Positions 62,813 to 64,000 of a DNA stretch of 64,000 nucleotides are shown piece by piece. The DNA is from Cornus controversa (taxonomy: Eukaryota; Streptophyta; Magnoliopsida; Cornales; Cornaceae), in the NCBI GenBank assembly GCA_026545225.1, contig CM048852.1, positions 60,833,146 through 60,897,145 of the forward strand, written 5' to 3'. Below the pieces are notes generated by a model that had not been told where the DNA came from, did no database searches, and worked only from the letters and a program-made list of their open reading frames with translations. Position numbers and translations under genes: made by a program. Within the stretch, counting starts at the first letter, position 1; each line of letters opens with the position of its first letter.

Positions 62813-62936
62813 AGTGTCTTAACTATTCCTTGTCAACCTTTTTATAAGAATAAATTAGGAATGCACAGATATGAGTGTGTAACATTGGCAAGATACACAC
62901 TTATACCTGTGCACCCCTAATTATAAGAATAAATTA

Positions 62937-63110
62937 AAAACTATTAGTATTTATATATCTTATATTATACAAATATATAGAATATTAAAACTTAAAAACT
63001 ATTAGTATTTATCTATATATTTTATACTTTATATATAAATAGAACACTAGAATTTAAAAAATATTAGTATTTATATATATAGAACACTAGAACTTAAAAG
63101 TTATTATTAT
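62937..63110. repeat. Degenerate ~60 bp tandem repeat
   Basis: Three units share ACTATTAGTATTTAT-TATA and AGAACACTAGAA-TTAAAA-like sequence. Confidence 0.7.
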
Positions 63111-63462
63111 TCATTTATATACATATATATATTTCTGTTCCTTCACTTGAAACTGGAACGAGAATCAAAACTGTAATAAATAATTCTTAAAATTTGAAAC
63201 CAAAACTGTAGTGAACGGTTAAATTCAATTTAGCTACGATTCCTTACGGTTCCGGTTCTTTATTCACCCCAACCTAACCAATAGACATGCCAACTTTGAA
63301 TATGAACAGTCTGAAAACCCAAATAATTCACAAGATCCGTACATCATACATAATATATTCAGAGGACTTGGAATTCTGGTCACCCATATAGGTTCACATC
63401 CCTGAGTTAAATGGTTGACAAAAAACACATATATGAATTGCTCATAAACGAGCTAAGCCCAC

Positions 63463-63601
63463 TCTTTTCACTGTTTATCTAATGCAGTTCAAGTTTGATT
63501 TTGTATAGTTTATGAACCTTGCTCATAAATGAGCATGAGCTTGAAGCCTTGAACAATCTAAACAAAATCACACTTGAATTGCATTAGATAGACAGCGAAA
63601 G
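63463..63601. repeat. Long hairpin with ~45 bp arms
   Basis: 63463-63508 (CTTTTCACTGTTTATCTAAT...) and 63558-63601 are inverted copies with about seven mismatches; the loop is about 49 bases. It may be a small MITE or a hairpin RNA source. No target duplication was assigned. Confidence 0.75.
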
Positions 63602-63872
63602 GCGTGGCGTTTTAGCTTGTTTGAAAACCCAGCACTACATATTGGTGTCACAGCAAACTTAAAAGCCAACGCATGTTGAGCAATCACAAGTACAATCATG
63701 TTGTGTTTGAGAGCACACAATCGAATATCATATTCCCACCACTGTATTCAGCTTATTTGTCAACCCTAATTTGCATTAGCTTGATAAAGGATAACCCAAC
63801 CCAACCCAACTCTTGCCCCACCAGGGAAAAAAATAAAACAAAACAAAACAAAGGAAAAAAAAAAGGAACCCC

Positions 63873-63991
63873 TTAATCACCAGATAAGCACCTAAGACAA
63901 CGGCATTGAAAACCAAACCCTTCGGACAGGATAGTTTGCCGAGCACCATGATCCATACTTGCATCAATATAGCAAATTCGCAGCTCTTCAC
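63873..63991 (-). CDS. SET-domain (SMYD/ATXR-like) protein, last exon only
   Basis: After an acceptor (TTGCAG) at the window edge, a 119-base exon encodes GEELRICYIDASMDHGARQT, then ILSEGFGF and CRCLRCLSGD before TAA (63873-63875). The first part is the end of a SET domain with its conserved Tyr (CYID). The CxCxxC that follows is the post-SET zinc site. This combination fits lysine methyltransferases of the ATXR4/SMYD-like group. The rest of the gene lies right of the window. The longer open frame across the same DNA in another phase is a shadow. Confidence 0.88.
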
Positions 63992-64000
63992 CTGCAATAC

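Larger units (their letters stand above)
61652..63872. other. Promoter side of the reductase and flank of the SET gene
   Basis: The reductase promoter should lie in 61652 onward. A 5' UTR intron (about 61665-61749) is possible from an acceptor-like CTCTAG just before the ATG, but unproven. The rest is AT-rich, with repeats at 62754-62812 and 62937-63110 and the hairpin at 63463-63601. No gene recognised. Confidence 0.4.

Noticed and set aside
63776..63997. Hydrophobic 73-residue membrane protein on the minus strand
   Set aside because: It overlaps the SET-domain exon in another phase and continues into poly-A/T sequence. The SET frame has clear family motifs and a splice acceptor.
1..64000. 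CRISPR arrays, operons or other prokaryote-type systems
   Set aside because: The window is plant nuclear DNA with spliced genes. The short repeats found are tandem arrays without unique spacers.

Overview
The window is nuclear DNA of a flowering plant, most likely a eudicot. The genes are split by many GT-AG introns, the spacer DNA is AT-rich with many (TA)n tracts, and every recognised protein has a plant-type match (CCR4 deadenylase, type-G lipid transfer protein, PTI1-like kinase, subfamily XII LRR receptor kinase, MS2-type acyl reductase). I rebuilt exon structures by hand from splice sites and reading phase. For the five genes with both ends inside the window, all exon phases close and give uninterrupted proteins.

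Layout, left to right. 1-8732 (+): a CCR4-type deadenylase whose first coding exon lies outside the window. A LINE tail sits in one of its introns. 9.5-13.3 kb: a decayed LINE on the minus strand and a hAT-like non-autonomous element. 15840-16916 (+): a GPI-anchored lipid transfer protein. 18323-28654 (-): a 12-exon F-box/LRR gene whose third intron holds a 4.7 kb Ty1/copia element with matching 212 bp LTRs. 28.8-36.2 kb: a Tourist-like MITE, a 5'-truncated copia relic and a repeat-rich, LTR-like block without genes. 37083-39134 (-): a PTI1-like kinase. 40.5-41.4 kb: two fold-back elements. 41845-45257 (-): an LRR receptor kinase.

46.4-52.3 kb: a duplicated and decayed copy of the receptor kinase 5' end and its upstream DNA, broken by two transposon insertions. 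One insertion carries a perfect 140 bp tandem duplication and the other a 63 bp tandem array. 52757-55178: a Mutator-like element with long inverted ends and 9 bp target duplications; nested in it is a solo LTR with perfect 5 bp target duplications. 55.4-57.1 kb: a frameshifted DC1 (Cys/His-rich) pseudogene, then a tRNA-derived SINE. 57972-61651 (-): a fatty acyl reductase of the MALE STERILITY 2 type. 63873-63991 (-): the last exon of a SET-domain protein that enters from the right edge.

The genes do not form one pathway. They are ordinary single-copy plant genes separated by layered transposon insertions. I found no convincing new molecular system. The most informative parts are the nested insertions, whose order can be read from the junctions, and the duplicated receptor-kinase flank.
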